Source: Limisphaera sp.
GTDB lineage: Bacteria; Verrucomicrobiota; Verrucomicrobiia; Limisphaerales; Limisphaeraceae
Direction: 5' to 3'
NCBI GenBank assembly: GCA_025057755.1
Contig: JANWVC010000033.1
Span: 30,086 to 94,085 of the forward strand
DNA length: 64,000 bases
The notes beneath the pieces are model-generated. The model was not told the origin of the DNA, ran no database searches, and saw nothing but the letters and a program-made list of their open reading frames with translations. The position numbers and the translations under genes were made by a program. This document shows positions 57,160 to 64,000 of this stretch, in pieces (position 1 is the stretch's first letter; each line of letters starts with the position of its first letter).

Positions 57160-59574
57160 TCAACGGCGATCCCGGCTGCGGCCACCTCCACTGCCTCCAC
57201 TTCGTCCACCCCGACGATGACGATCCCGCCCCCGCACCTGACGATGTCCACGATCCCGCGTCTCTGACCGATGTGTCCGCTCCGTGGACCGTCCTCCGCC
57301 ACTCCCCGACGCCACTGAAGCCGTAGCCCCGCCGCTCGCACCCGTCCCGCTGTCGGCTTCCCCGGACTTCTCCTCCGCTGCCCCCGTCTCTGACGCTTGC
57401 TCCGAAGATTGCCCCGCCACACCCGCAGCAGCCGAGCCACCCCCCGCTTGCGCTGCCAACTGCGCATCCCGCTCGTTCATCGCAGCCCTCCGCGACAAAC
57501 GCACACGCCCTTTCTCATCCACACCCAATACCTTGACCCATATCTCATCGCCAATCTTAACGATGTCCTCGGTCTTCTTCACCCGGAAATTCGCCAGTTC
57601 ACTGATGTGCACCAACCCATCTTTACCCGGCAAAAATTCCACAAACGCACCAAAGTCTTTAATCGTCACCACCTTCCCGCGGTAAATCTTCCCTACCTCG
57701 GCCTCCGCTGACAACGCTTCGATTGCCTCCCGCGCAATTCGCATGCCCTCCTCAGACAACGAGTAAATATGCACCGTCCCGTCATCCTCAATGTCAATTT
57801 CGCACCCCGACTCATCCACCAACTTCTTGATGTTCTTACCCCCGGGCCCAATCAACGTGCCAATCTTCTCCGGATCAATCTTCAACGTCACAATCCGCGG
57901 CGCATACTTGCTCAACTGCGGCCGCGGCGCAGCCAGCACCTTGTTCATCTCTTGCAAAATCGCCAACCGCGCCACCCGCGCCCGCTCCACCGCCTCCCCA
58001 ATCACGCTCAGCGGCAACCCACGCAACTTCAAATCCAACTGAAACCCTGTAATCCCACGCTCTGACCCCGCAATCTTACAATCCATGTCCCCAAAGTGAT
58101 CCTCCGCCCCAATAAGGTCCGTCAAAAGCTGGTACCGCCCCAGCCGACCCTCCGCATCATATTCCGTCACCAAACCAATACTGATCCCGGCCACGGCTCG
58201 CTGCAACGGAATCCCCGCATCCATCAGCGCCAGCGACCCCCCACACACCGTAGCCATCGAAGTCGACCCGTTCGATTCCATAATCTCACTGGTCACCCGC
58301 ACCGTGTACGGATAATCCTCCAACGGCAACAACGGCGCCAGCGAACGCTCCGCCAAATTCCCATGCCCAATCTCGCGCCGACCCGGTCCCGTGATGCGAC
58401 CCGTCTCACCCACCGAAAAATTCGGAAAGTTGTAATGCAAAATGAACCGCTTTTCAGTCGCACCCCCCGTATACGCATCAAACTCCTGCGCATCCTCACC
58501 CGTCCCCAACGTCGCCAACACCAGAGCCTGCGTCTCCCCCCGCGCAAACAACGCCGACCCATGCGCACGCGGCAACAGACCCACTTCACACTGAATCGGC
58601 CGCACCTCCTCCATCCCACGTCCATCCAGCCGCTTCCCCTCCCGCAAAATCAAATCTCGAACTGCACGCCGCTGAATGTCATACCGAACCTCGTTCAGCA
58701 CAAACTCCGTCACCCGCTCCGAACCAAACTCCTCCAGCAGTTTCCGACCCACCTCCTCAAACAAACCATTCAGCGCCGCCTCCCGAGCCAACTTCCCGGG
58801 AGTCAACAAAGCAGGCACCAATCGATCCCCAGCCAGCTCCCGCGCCCGCGCCAAAATCTCCGCAGGCGCTTCCTGCACCCGAATCGTTCTCTTGGCACGG
58901 CCAACCCGAGACGCAAGTTCCCGCTGCACCGCGATCAATGGTTGAATGGCCTGATGCCCAAACTCCAACGCAGCCAGAAAATCCGACTCGCTGATCTCCC
59001 GAGCCGACCCCTCAAACATCACCAACTCCCGCTCGGTACCGACATACACAAGGTCCAAATCACTCCGCTCCAAATCCTTATGCGTCGGATTCACCACAAA
59101 CCGACCATCAATCCGCCCAATCCGCACCGCAGCCACCGGACCGTCCCAAGGAATATCACTAATCATCAAAGCCGCAGACGCACCATTCACACACAACACG
59201 TCCGGATCATTCTGCCCATCAGCACTCAACACAATCGCCTGCACCTGCACCTCATTGAACCAGCCTTTCGGAAACAAAGGCCGAAGCGGCCGGTCAATCA
59301 TCCGCGACGTCACGATCTCCTTCTCCGTCGGACGCCCCTCACGCTTAAAATAACCACCAGGAAACCGACCAGCCGCAGCCGCCTTCTCCCGGTAATCCAC
59401 CGTCAACGGAAAGAAGTCCGCCCCCTCACGCGACTGCGTCGCACCCACAGCCGCCACAATCACAATCGTCTCACCCAACTGCACCGTAACGGCGCCGTCC
59501 GCCTGCTTCGCAATCTTGCCAGTCTCAATCTGAATCGTCTTGTCGCCCACCTGGGCGCTCACTCGCGTATGCAT
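57160..59574 (-). CDS. pnp: polyribonucleotide nucleotidyltransferase (PNPase)
   Basis: 804 residues from the ATG at 59574. PNPase degrades RNA from the 3' end using phosphate and forms trimers, often in degradosomes. Domains in order: RNase PH 1 (about 10-140), alpha-helical linker (150-230), RNase PH 2 (310-545) with the catalytic-site [13 protein letters not shown] [21 protein letters not shown] (550-610) with the GPGG loop, and S1 (615-690). The C-terminal 105 residues (700-804) are a low-complexity tail, first rich in Ala, Gly, Ser and Glu, then in Arg, Gly, Ser and His; the family usually has a much shorter end. rpsO lies upstream on the same strand, the usual order, separated by 230 bases. 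Confidence 0.96.
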   Translation of the reverse strand: MHTRVSAQVGDKTIQIETGKIAKQADGAVTVQLGETIVIVAAVGATQSREGADFFPLTVDYREKAAAAGRFPGGYFKREGRPTEKEIVTSRMIDRPLRPLFPKGWFNEVQVQAIVLSADGQNDPDVLCVNGASAALMISDIPWDGPVAAVRIGRIDGRFVVNPTHKDLERSDLDLVYVGTERELVMFEGSAREISESDFLAALEFGHQAIQPLIAVQRELASRVGRAKRTIRVQEAPAEILARARELAGDRLVPALLTPGKLAREAALNGLFEEVGRKLLEEFGSERVTEFVLNEVRYDIQRRAVRDLILREGKRLDGRGMEEVRPIQCEVGLLPRAHGSALFARGETQALVLATLGTGEDAQEFDAYTGGATEKRFILHYNFPNFSVGETGRITGPGRREIGHGNLAERSLAPLLPLEDYPYTVRVTSEIMESNGSTSMATVCGGSLALMDAGIPLQRAVAGISIGLVTEYDAEGRLGRYQLLTDLIGAEDHFGDMDCKIAGSERGITGFQLDLKLRGLPLSVIGEAVERARVARLAILQEMNKVLAAPRPQLSKYAPRIVTLKIDPEKIGTLIGPGGKNIKKLVDESGCEIDIEDDGTVHIYSLSEEGMRIAREAIEALSAEAEVGKIYRGKVVTIKDFGAFVEFLPGKDGLVHISELANFRVKKTEDIVKIGDEIWVKVLGVDEKGRVRLSRRAAMNERDAQLAAQAGGGSAAAGVAGQSSEQASETGAAEEKSGEADSGTGASGGATASVASGSGGGRSTERTHRSETRDRGHRQVRGRDRHRRGGRSGGSGGGRSRDRR

Positions 59575-59804
59575 GATCCCACTGTCCACAGCCGCCGTTG
59601 CCGTCGAGAAACTTCAGTCAAAACCGGCCCCATCGCCGGACCTGATTGAAATTGCCCGCGGCAACGCGGCTACACCTTCTGCACGGGCCCATCGTTCTCC
59701 GCCTTACGGGACGCCCGCGCGTTCCATCCCGAAAGCAGGGGCCGGTAAATACAAAACCCGCGCGTCCCTCGACGCCCGGGCCCGACCCATTTCCACACCG
59801 CGGC

Positions 59805-60062
59805 TCAATGGCGCAAATTCAACTTCTGCGTCACAGCCACGTACCGATCGTATGCCGTCCGCTTCAAATAATCCAACAGCCGCCGCCGCTGACTCACCAT
59901 CATCAGCAACCCCCGGCGCGAACTGTGATCCTTCCTGTTCCGCTGCAAATGCTCCGTCAAATGATTGATCCGCTGCGTCAAAAGCGCAATCTGCACATCC
60001 GCGGATCCAGTGTCGCGCTCGTGCAACTTGAAACTGTCTATAATCTTCTTCTTCGATTCCAT
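59805..60062 (-). CDS. rpsO: 30S ribosomal protein S15
   Basis: 85 residues from the ATG at 60062, which has GAAGG six bases upstream; a TTG four codons earlier is open but less likely. S15 binds the central domain of 16S rRNA and helps the small subunit assemble. The family pattern is complete: [39 protein letters not shown] and [17 protein letters not shown]. It is a few residues shorter at the N-terminus than the E. coli protein. pnp lies directly downstream on the same strand, as in many bacteria. Confidence 0.97.
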   Translation of the reverse strand: MESKKKIIDSFKLHERDTGSADVQIALLTQRINHLTEHLQRNRKDHSSRRGLLMMVSQRRRLLDYLKRTAYDRYVAVTQKLNLRH

Positions 60063-60192
60063 AGCGGCCTTCAAACCTCGCGTAACCTATGCCGCACCAT
60101 CCCGCCTGTAAAGCCATTTCCCCAAAAACCCCTCCCCACAACTCAACCCGCACCACCCACTGCCCACATCGGCCCCGCCCCAAACCAACACC

Positions 60193-60792
60193 TCAAGACC
60201 GACGCCGCACCGCCCGCCGCCCAAACAATTCCATCTGCGGCAACGTCAAAAAACCATAGCGCTTCAACAACCGTAACATCTGAAACAAATCTGACTTCGC
60301 ATAATTCCGATTCGGTTCCACCGCCGCCACCAGCTCTGCCAACATCGTGCGCACCGGCAACACCGCATCCACTCCTCGACTCCGCAACAGCTCCACCACC
60401 GCCAGACGCTCCGCCTCCACCCGCGGCAGCCCAGACACCACCAACACCCGCAACGGCATCGGAGCCGCTCCCAAAACCTCCAAAACCCGACGCCACGCCC
60501 CCGCCTCCACAAACCGCAACACCTCCGGCTCAGCCTCCAACCGTGCCCGACTCAACACCTCCATATGCCAACCCCGCAGCCCAATCACCGCACGCCCCAC
60601 ACGCCGCACATCTCCAACATCCAACACAAACGGCAACCCATCCCTTCCCGACTCCGCCTGCGGATGCACCACCAAAAAATCGCCATCTTCCTCCTCCTGC
60701 CGCGACGGCGTCACAAACTTCCGCTCTTGCCGCACCAAAAACCCCAAGTGCTCAAAAAACTCCCGCACAACTGTCTCCATCACACCAGCCAT
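60193..60792 (-). CDS. conserved-looking protein of unknown function next to aroB
   Basis: 199 residues from the ATG at 60792, eight bases after the aroB stop with GAGGG overlapping that stop, so the two are almost surely co-transcribed. I do not recognise a named family. The start (VVREFFEHLGFLVRQERKF, then GDFLVVHPQ) and the later RAVIGLRGWHMEVL segment recall restriction-nuclease-like folds with an acidic residue followed by a beta strand, but the catalytic Glu-x-Lys pattern is not clear. The C-terminal helices (SDLFQMLRLLKRYGFLTLPQ) are basic. Codon use is G-rich at the third position like aroB, which supports that it is a real gene. Confidence 0.72.
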   Translation of the reverse strand: MAGVMETVVREFFEHLGFLVRQERKFVTPSRQEEEDGDFLVVHPQAESGRDGLPFVLDVGDVRRVGRAVIGLRGWHMEVLSRARLEAEPEVLRFVEAGAWRRVLEVLGAAPMPLRVLVVSGLPRVEAERLAVVELLRSRGVDAVLPVRTMLAELVAAVEPNRNYAKSDLFQMLRLLKRYGFLTLPQMELFGRRAVRRRS

Positions 60793-60800
60793 GCCAACCC

Positions 60801-61892
60801 TCACACCGCTTCCCCCATCAACACCGACCGCACCAACTCCTCCCCAACCCCATGCCCCCACTCCGCACAACCCAACCGGGACAACAAAACAAACCGCACC
60901 TGCCCATCCCGCACCTTCTTGTCCGACCGCATCGCCATTAACAACCGCTCAACCCGTGCCGCCGTCCAACGCGTCCGCGTCGGCAAACCCGCCCGCCCCA
61001 ACAAACCCTCCAGCCGATCAACAGCCCCCCGCTCCAAACCAATACACCGCGCCGAAAGCCACCCCTCCACCACCTGACCAATCGCAATCGCCTCCCCATG
61101 CAACAAACGCCCATACCCACAAATCGCTTCCAACGCATGCCCCACCGTATGACCAAAATTCAAAATCGCCCGCCGACCACTCTCCCGCTCATCCTCCATC
61201 ACCACCTCCGCCTTAATCTCACAACATCGTGCCACCACCGACTCCAACACCCCAAGCTCGCGCCCCAACAAACCCTCCATCTCCCGCTCCAAACGCTCAA
61301 ACAAATCTGCATCCGCAATCGCACCGTACTTCACCACCTCCGCCAACCCAGACCGATACTCCCGCTCCGGTAACGTCCCCAACGTCTCCAGATCCGCCAC
61401 CACCAACCGCGGCTGATAAAACGCCCCCACCAAATTCTTACCGGCCCGCAAATTAATCCCCACCTTCCCACCCACAGAACTGTCCACCTGCGCCAACAAC
61501 GTCGTCGGCACCTGCACCAAAGCCACACCCCGCATGTACGTCGCCGCCACAAAACCGCCTAAATCTCCCACCACACCCCCACCCAACGCCACCACAAAAG
61601 ACCCCCGCTCCAGCCGCCCCGCCGCCAACAACTCATGACACCGATGCACCACAGACCAACACTTCGCCCGCTCCCCCGCCGGCACCGTCACCACCACCGG
61701 ATCAAAACCGCCTCCACGCAATGACTCCACCACCAGCCCCAACCAATGCCCCGCCACCCGATCATCCGTAATCACCCCACACCGCCGACCCAAATCCAAT
61801 CCACCACAAAACTCCCCCAAACGGGCCAACAAACCCGCCCCCACCACAATCTCGTAACTCCGATCCCCTAAACGAACCGAAACCGTGCGCAC
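60801..61892 (-). CDS. aroB: 3-dehydroquinate synthase
   Basis: 363 residues from a GTG at 61892; a TTG at 61913, just after an in-frame stop, is the only earlier choice and would add seven residues. AroB makes 3-dehydroquinate from DAHP in the shikimate pathway and needs NAD and zinc. Motifs: VITDDRVAGHWL near the NAD site, GGGVVGDLGGFVAATYMRG, VPTTLLAQVDSSVGGKVGIN, a GLAEVVKYGAI block, then the zinc ligands in LNFGHTVGHALE and LHGEAIAIGQV. All are present. It lies upstream of the unrecognised gene at 60193 and is divergent from cas1. Confidence 0.95.
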   Translation of the reverse strand: MRTVSVRLGDRSYEIVVGAGLLARLGEFCGGLDLGRRCGVITDDRVAGHWLGLVVESLRGGGFDPVVVTVPAGERAKCWSVVHRCHELLAAGRLERGSFVVALGGGVVGDLGGFVAATYMRGVALVQVPTTLLAQVDSSVGGKVGINLRAGKNLVGAFYQPRLVVADLETLGTLPEREYRSGLAEVVKYGAIADADLFERLEREMEGLLGRELGVLESVVARCCEIKAEVVMEDERESGRRAILNFGHTVGHALEAICGYGRLLHGEAIAIGQVVEGWLSARCIGLERGAVDRLEGLLGRAGLPTRTRWTAARVERLLMAMRSDKKVRDGQVRFVLLSRLGCAEWGHGVGEELVRSVLMGEAV

Positions 61893-62261
61893 CGTGAGAC
61901 CATACCCCCCCAAACCGCCCTAACGCAAACTTTCCCACCTACCCAGACCCTACCCATGCACACCCATCCCCATCACCCCACAACCCACCAAACCGCCCAC
62001 CCACCCACCAAATCGCCATCCCCGCCACACGCCAGCCCGCACTCACCTCAAAACCTGTCCCTTCACCCTCATCACCCCACCCCTCCAACAACCAAATCCA
62101 CCTCACTCACCAACACCCAGCCCCAAACCCCTCCGAACACACCCCGCCCGTCGGACCTCCCCGGACATCCCAACCCTCGCCAAAAACACAAACCCATGCC
62201 ACCCTTCCTCCATGACCAAACAACAAAGCACCAAACACCAAAACAAACCGCAAACACAGCC
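61893..62261. other. 369-base G-poor gap between aroB and cas1
   Basis: The plus strand here is almost devoid of G. By hand count, 61921-62160 holds 133 C and 16 G. The cas1 frame is open back to 61956, but the Pro/His/Thr-rich translation is an effect of composition and not a real N-terminus. Promoters for aroB and cas1 should lie here, though none could be defined. Confidence 0.5.
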
Positions 62262-63302
62262 ATGCCGACAGCCATCCTGACCCAATCCAACCTCCGCGTC
62301 CACCTCGTCAGCGAACGCCTCGAGGTCCACGGACCCGATCCCATGTTCGGCGAGGACACCCTCCTGCGCCAAATCCCCCTTCACGACCTCGAACGCCTTA
62401 TCATGGGCGAAGACGTCCACCTCTCCACACCCGCACTGGCCGAACTCCTCCGGCGACGCATCCCCATCCAAATCTTCTCCTGGCAAGGCCAGTTCCTCGG
62501 CAGCTTCCTACCCCACCCCCAACCCCACGGCCTCTCCCGACTCCGCCAATACCAACGCGTCCTCGACCCCGCTTTCACCCTTTCCATCGCCCGACGCACC
62601 ATTGCCGCTAAACTCTACAACCAACGCCGCGTCCTCCAACGCCTCCTCGCCAATCGCCAAACCCCAGACAAACCCGCACCCGAACCCATTGCAACTCTCG
62701 TCCCCCGAACCATTGACGAACTCGACACCCTTTTTACACCCATCCGCACCGCCCAAAACCTCGAGGAACTCCGCGGCTTCGAAGGACTCGCTACAGCCAA
62801 ATACTACCAAGCCTGGGCCACCTTCCTTCCACCCGAATTCCCCTTCGAACGCCGATCCACACGACCACCCCTCAACCCCGTCAACGCCTGCATCTCCTTC
62901 GCCGCTACCCTCCTCTACCACGAAGCCACCGCCGCCTGCCACGCCCACGGACTCGACCCAGCCCTCGGTACCCTCCACGCACCCGACGACGGACGCTGGT
63001 CCCTCGCCCTCGACCTCATCGAACCCTTCCGCCCCGTCCTCGTCGAAGCCCTCGCCCTCGACCTCTTCACCCACAAAATCCTCTCCTCCGAACACTTCGA
63101 ATCCCGCGACGGCGGCTGCTTCCTCAACACCGAAGGCCGCAAAAAATTCTTCATCCAATACGAACGCCGCATGGAACGCCAATTCCTCAGCGAAGCACTC
63201 GGGCACCGCACCACCCTCCGCCAACAAATCGAACACCAAGCCACTATGTTCAAAGCCGCCCTCGAAGACCCAGACACCTTCGAGCCCTTCCTCATGAATT
63301 GA
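62262..63302 (+). CDS. cas1: CRISPR-associated endonuclease Cas1
   Basis: 346 residues from the ATG at 62262. Cas1 with Cas2 inserts new spacers into the array. The N-terminal beta domain includes PLHDLERLIMGEDVHLSTPA and RRIPIQIFSWQGQFLGSFLP. The helical catalytic domain has the metal ligands Glu174 (RGFEGLATAKYY), His239 (LGTLHAPDDGRWSLALDL) and Asp251, with Glu254 next in line. It is not fused to Cas4 or reverse transcriptase. No interference genes lie on the aroB side, so the subtype is not decided by context. Cas2 starts 73 bases after the stop. Codons end in C to an unusual degree, matching the regional bias. Confidence 0.95.
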   Translation: MPTAILTQSNLRVHLVSERLEVHGPDPMFGEDTLLRQIPLHDLERLIMGEDVHLSTPALAELLRRRIPIQIFSWQGQFLGSFLPHPQPHGLSRLRQYQRVLDPAFTLSIARRTIAAKLYNQRRVLQRLLANRQTPDKPAPEPIATLVPRTIDELDTLFTPIRTAQNLEELRGFEGLATAKYYQAWATFLPPEFPFERRSTRPPLNPVNACISFAATLLYHEATAACHAHGLDPALGTLHAPDDGRWSLALDLIEPFRPVLVEALALDLFTHKILSSEHFESRDGGCFLNTEGRKKFFIQYERRMERQFLSEALGHRTTLRQQIEHQATMFKAALEDPDTFEPFLMN

Positions 63303-63375
63303 TCCCATGAACCTCTGGTGGTACGAAGCCTTCCCCACAACCCCCTACCAAACCTCACCCCCACCCGCAGGCCAT

Positions 63376-63651
63376 ATGCTCTACGTCATCGCCTACGACA
63401 TCTCCAACCCAAAGCGCCTCGCCAAAGTCGCCAAAACTTGCGAAGACTACGGCGTCCGCGTTCAATACTCCGTCTTCGAATGCTACCTCGAACCAGACAC
63501 CTTCGAAACCCTCTGGCTCACCCTCCTCGACCTCATCAATCCAGACGAAGACCGCATCGTCGCCTACCAACTCGACAGCCGCTGCGCCGCCCAAACCCTC
63601 ACAGCCGGCACCATGGTCTGTGCCGAACGCATCGTCTGCTACCTCGTATGA
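63376..63651 (+). CDS. cas2: CRISPR-associated protein Cas2
   Basis: 91 residues from the ATG at 63376; the frame is open 23 residues further, but family members start MLYVIAYDIS. Cas2 forms the dimeric core of the Cas1-Cas2 integrase. The ferredoxin-like fold opens with the conserved Asp8 in VIAYDISNPKRLAKVAK, followed by GVRVQYSVFECYL for strands 2 and 3 and RIVAYQLDSR for strand 4. The length is normal. It is directly downstream of cas1 and 230 bases before the first visible CRISPR repeat. Confidence 0.94.
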   Translation: MLYVIAYDISNPKRLAKVAKTCEDYGVRVQYSVFECYLEPDTFETLWLTLLDLINPDEDRIVAYQLDSRCAAQTLTAGTMVCAERIVCYLV

Positions 63652-63881
63652 CCACCCAACCCCTCAGCCCCAAACACCAACCCAGCCAACCAGGTCGGCA
63701 CCTTTCCAAGCCCCAACACCCCAGCCTCCCGACCTGGCACCCAAATCCCTCCTTGCCAGCGCCTTACCGCCGCACTACCATCCCCTCGCATCAAACGACA
63801 CCAACCACAAATACCGTGCCAACTCAGGTCCCGACCTGCACCCGGGCCAACTACCTACACACCAGCCAGTTGCCTCCGGTG
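63652..63881. other. C-rich stretch between cas2 and CRISPR array
   Basis: 230 bases without a gene. It could be the array leader if the array reads on the plus strand, or the trailing end if it reads on the minus strand. The sequence is C- and A-rich like its surroundings and lacks the AT-rich character common to leaders. Confidence 0.45.
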
Positions 63882-64000
63882 CAGCCGAAGACCTAACAAA
63901 CGCCGAAAGGCATTGGAGACGCGGCCGGCCCTGTGAGCATCCACCCCCAGACGGTCCAGCCGAAGACCTAACAAACGCCGAAAGGCATTGGAGACTCGTG
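63882..64000. CRISPR. CRISPR array, first two repeats visible, continues past window
   Basis: Two perfect 39-base repeats (63882-63920 and 63957-63995) enclose a 36-base spacer. The four bases CGGT also match just upstream after one mismatch (63877-63880 and 63952-63955), so the full repeat may be up to 44 bases, with the copy nearest cas2 slightly degenerate. The period is 75 bases. On the minus strand each repeat begins GTCTCC and holds a 6-bp stem AATGCC/GGCGTT with loop TTTC, including one T-G pair; on the plus strand the same position is a C-A mismatch. The subtype cannot be assigned. Confidence 0.9.

Noticed and set aside
58096..59649. 517-codon plus-strand frame inside pnp
   Set aside because: The Arg/Pro/His-rich translation is a shadow of pnp, whose domains are complete on the other strand.
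61956..62261. 102-residue N-terminal extension of Cas1
   Set aside because: Pro/His/Thr-rich translation of G-poor DNA; Cas1 proteins start at the ATG at 62262.

Overview
The window reads as one stretch of a GC-rich Gram-negative bacterial chromosome, most likely from Verrucomicrobiota (perhaps the Limisphaerales). This is inferred from the gene mix: an exosortase with an EpsI-type partner, TIG-domain surface protein, Tat-exported Gfo/Idh/MocA oxidoreductase, GH28 and tagaturonate epimerase pectin genes, EboE, lipoproteins, and very large PAS/GAF hybrid kinases. No rRNA, tRNA, insertion sequence or prophage was found by eye.

Layout. 0-7.4 kb: truncated TIG-repeat protein, a methyltransferase with an export signal, mutS, an FkbM methyltransferase divergent from a family 4 glycosyltransferase, and a YjbQ protein. 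8.1-13.4 kb: a minus-strand surface-polysaccharide and protein-sorting block (methyltransferase, UDP-glucuronate decarboxylase, polyprenyl glycosylphosphotransferase, EpsI-like protein, exosortase). 13.7-19.2 kb: a pectin/galacturonate locus with an exported GH28 lipoprotein divergent from uxaE, a PfkB kinase and gnd, closed by a strong hairpin. 19.2-20.9 kb has no convincing gene. 20.9-34.1 kb: signalling region with a LuxR-type regulator, a receiver-only protein, a peroxiredoxin and two giant hybrid kinases around an aminotransferase/Rrf2 pair and an RmlD-like reductase. 34.2-46.2 kb: DUF2905 protein, RNA m5C methyltransferase, pseudopilin-like protein, oxidoreductase, HEAT lipoprotein, M50 protease, EboE, small lipoprotein, dicarboxylate symporter, divergent purN and purU. 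46.3-48.0 kb is another long gap. 48.0-61.9 kb: mostly housekeeping genes (rho, ABC ATPase, galM, proB, panC, nadB, pnp, rpsO, aroB) plus two proteins I do not recognise. 62.3-64.0 kb: cas1, cas2 and the first two repeats of a CRISPR array that leaves the window.

How the parts work together. The GH28 enzyme would release galacturonate outside the cytoplasm, while UxaE and the PfkB kinase act on the internal hexuronate branch; the isomerase, reductase and dehydratase steps are not here. The exosortase block fits export and anchoring of glycosylated surface proteins. rpsO followed by pnp is a widely conserved RNA-metabolism pair, ended here by a clear intrinsic terminator.

The main oddities are the CRISPR repeat (long, with a hairpin that pairs better on the minus strand), an increasingly extreme C-over-G bias of the plus strand from about 43 kb to the right edge that affects genes on both strands, a lone EboE, a Rho without its usual N-terminal domain behind 1.7 kb of C-rich sequence, and a PNPase with a Gly/Ser/Arg tail. 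Many reading frames open far upstream of the real start, so I set starts from family alignment, ribosome-binding sites and neighbouring genes; GTG starts are proposed for purN, proB, aroB, the Rrf2 regulator and the receiver protein.
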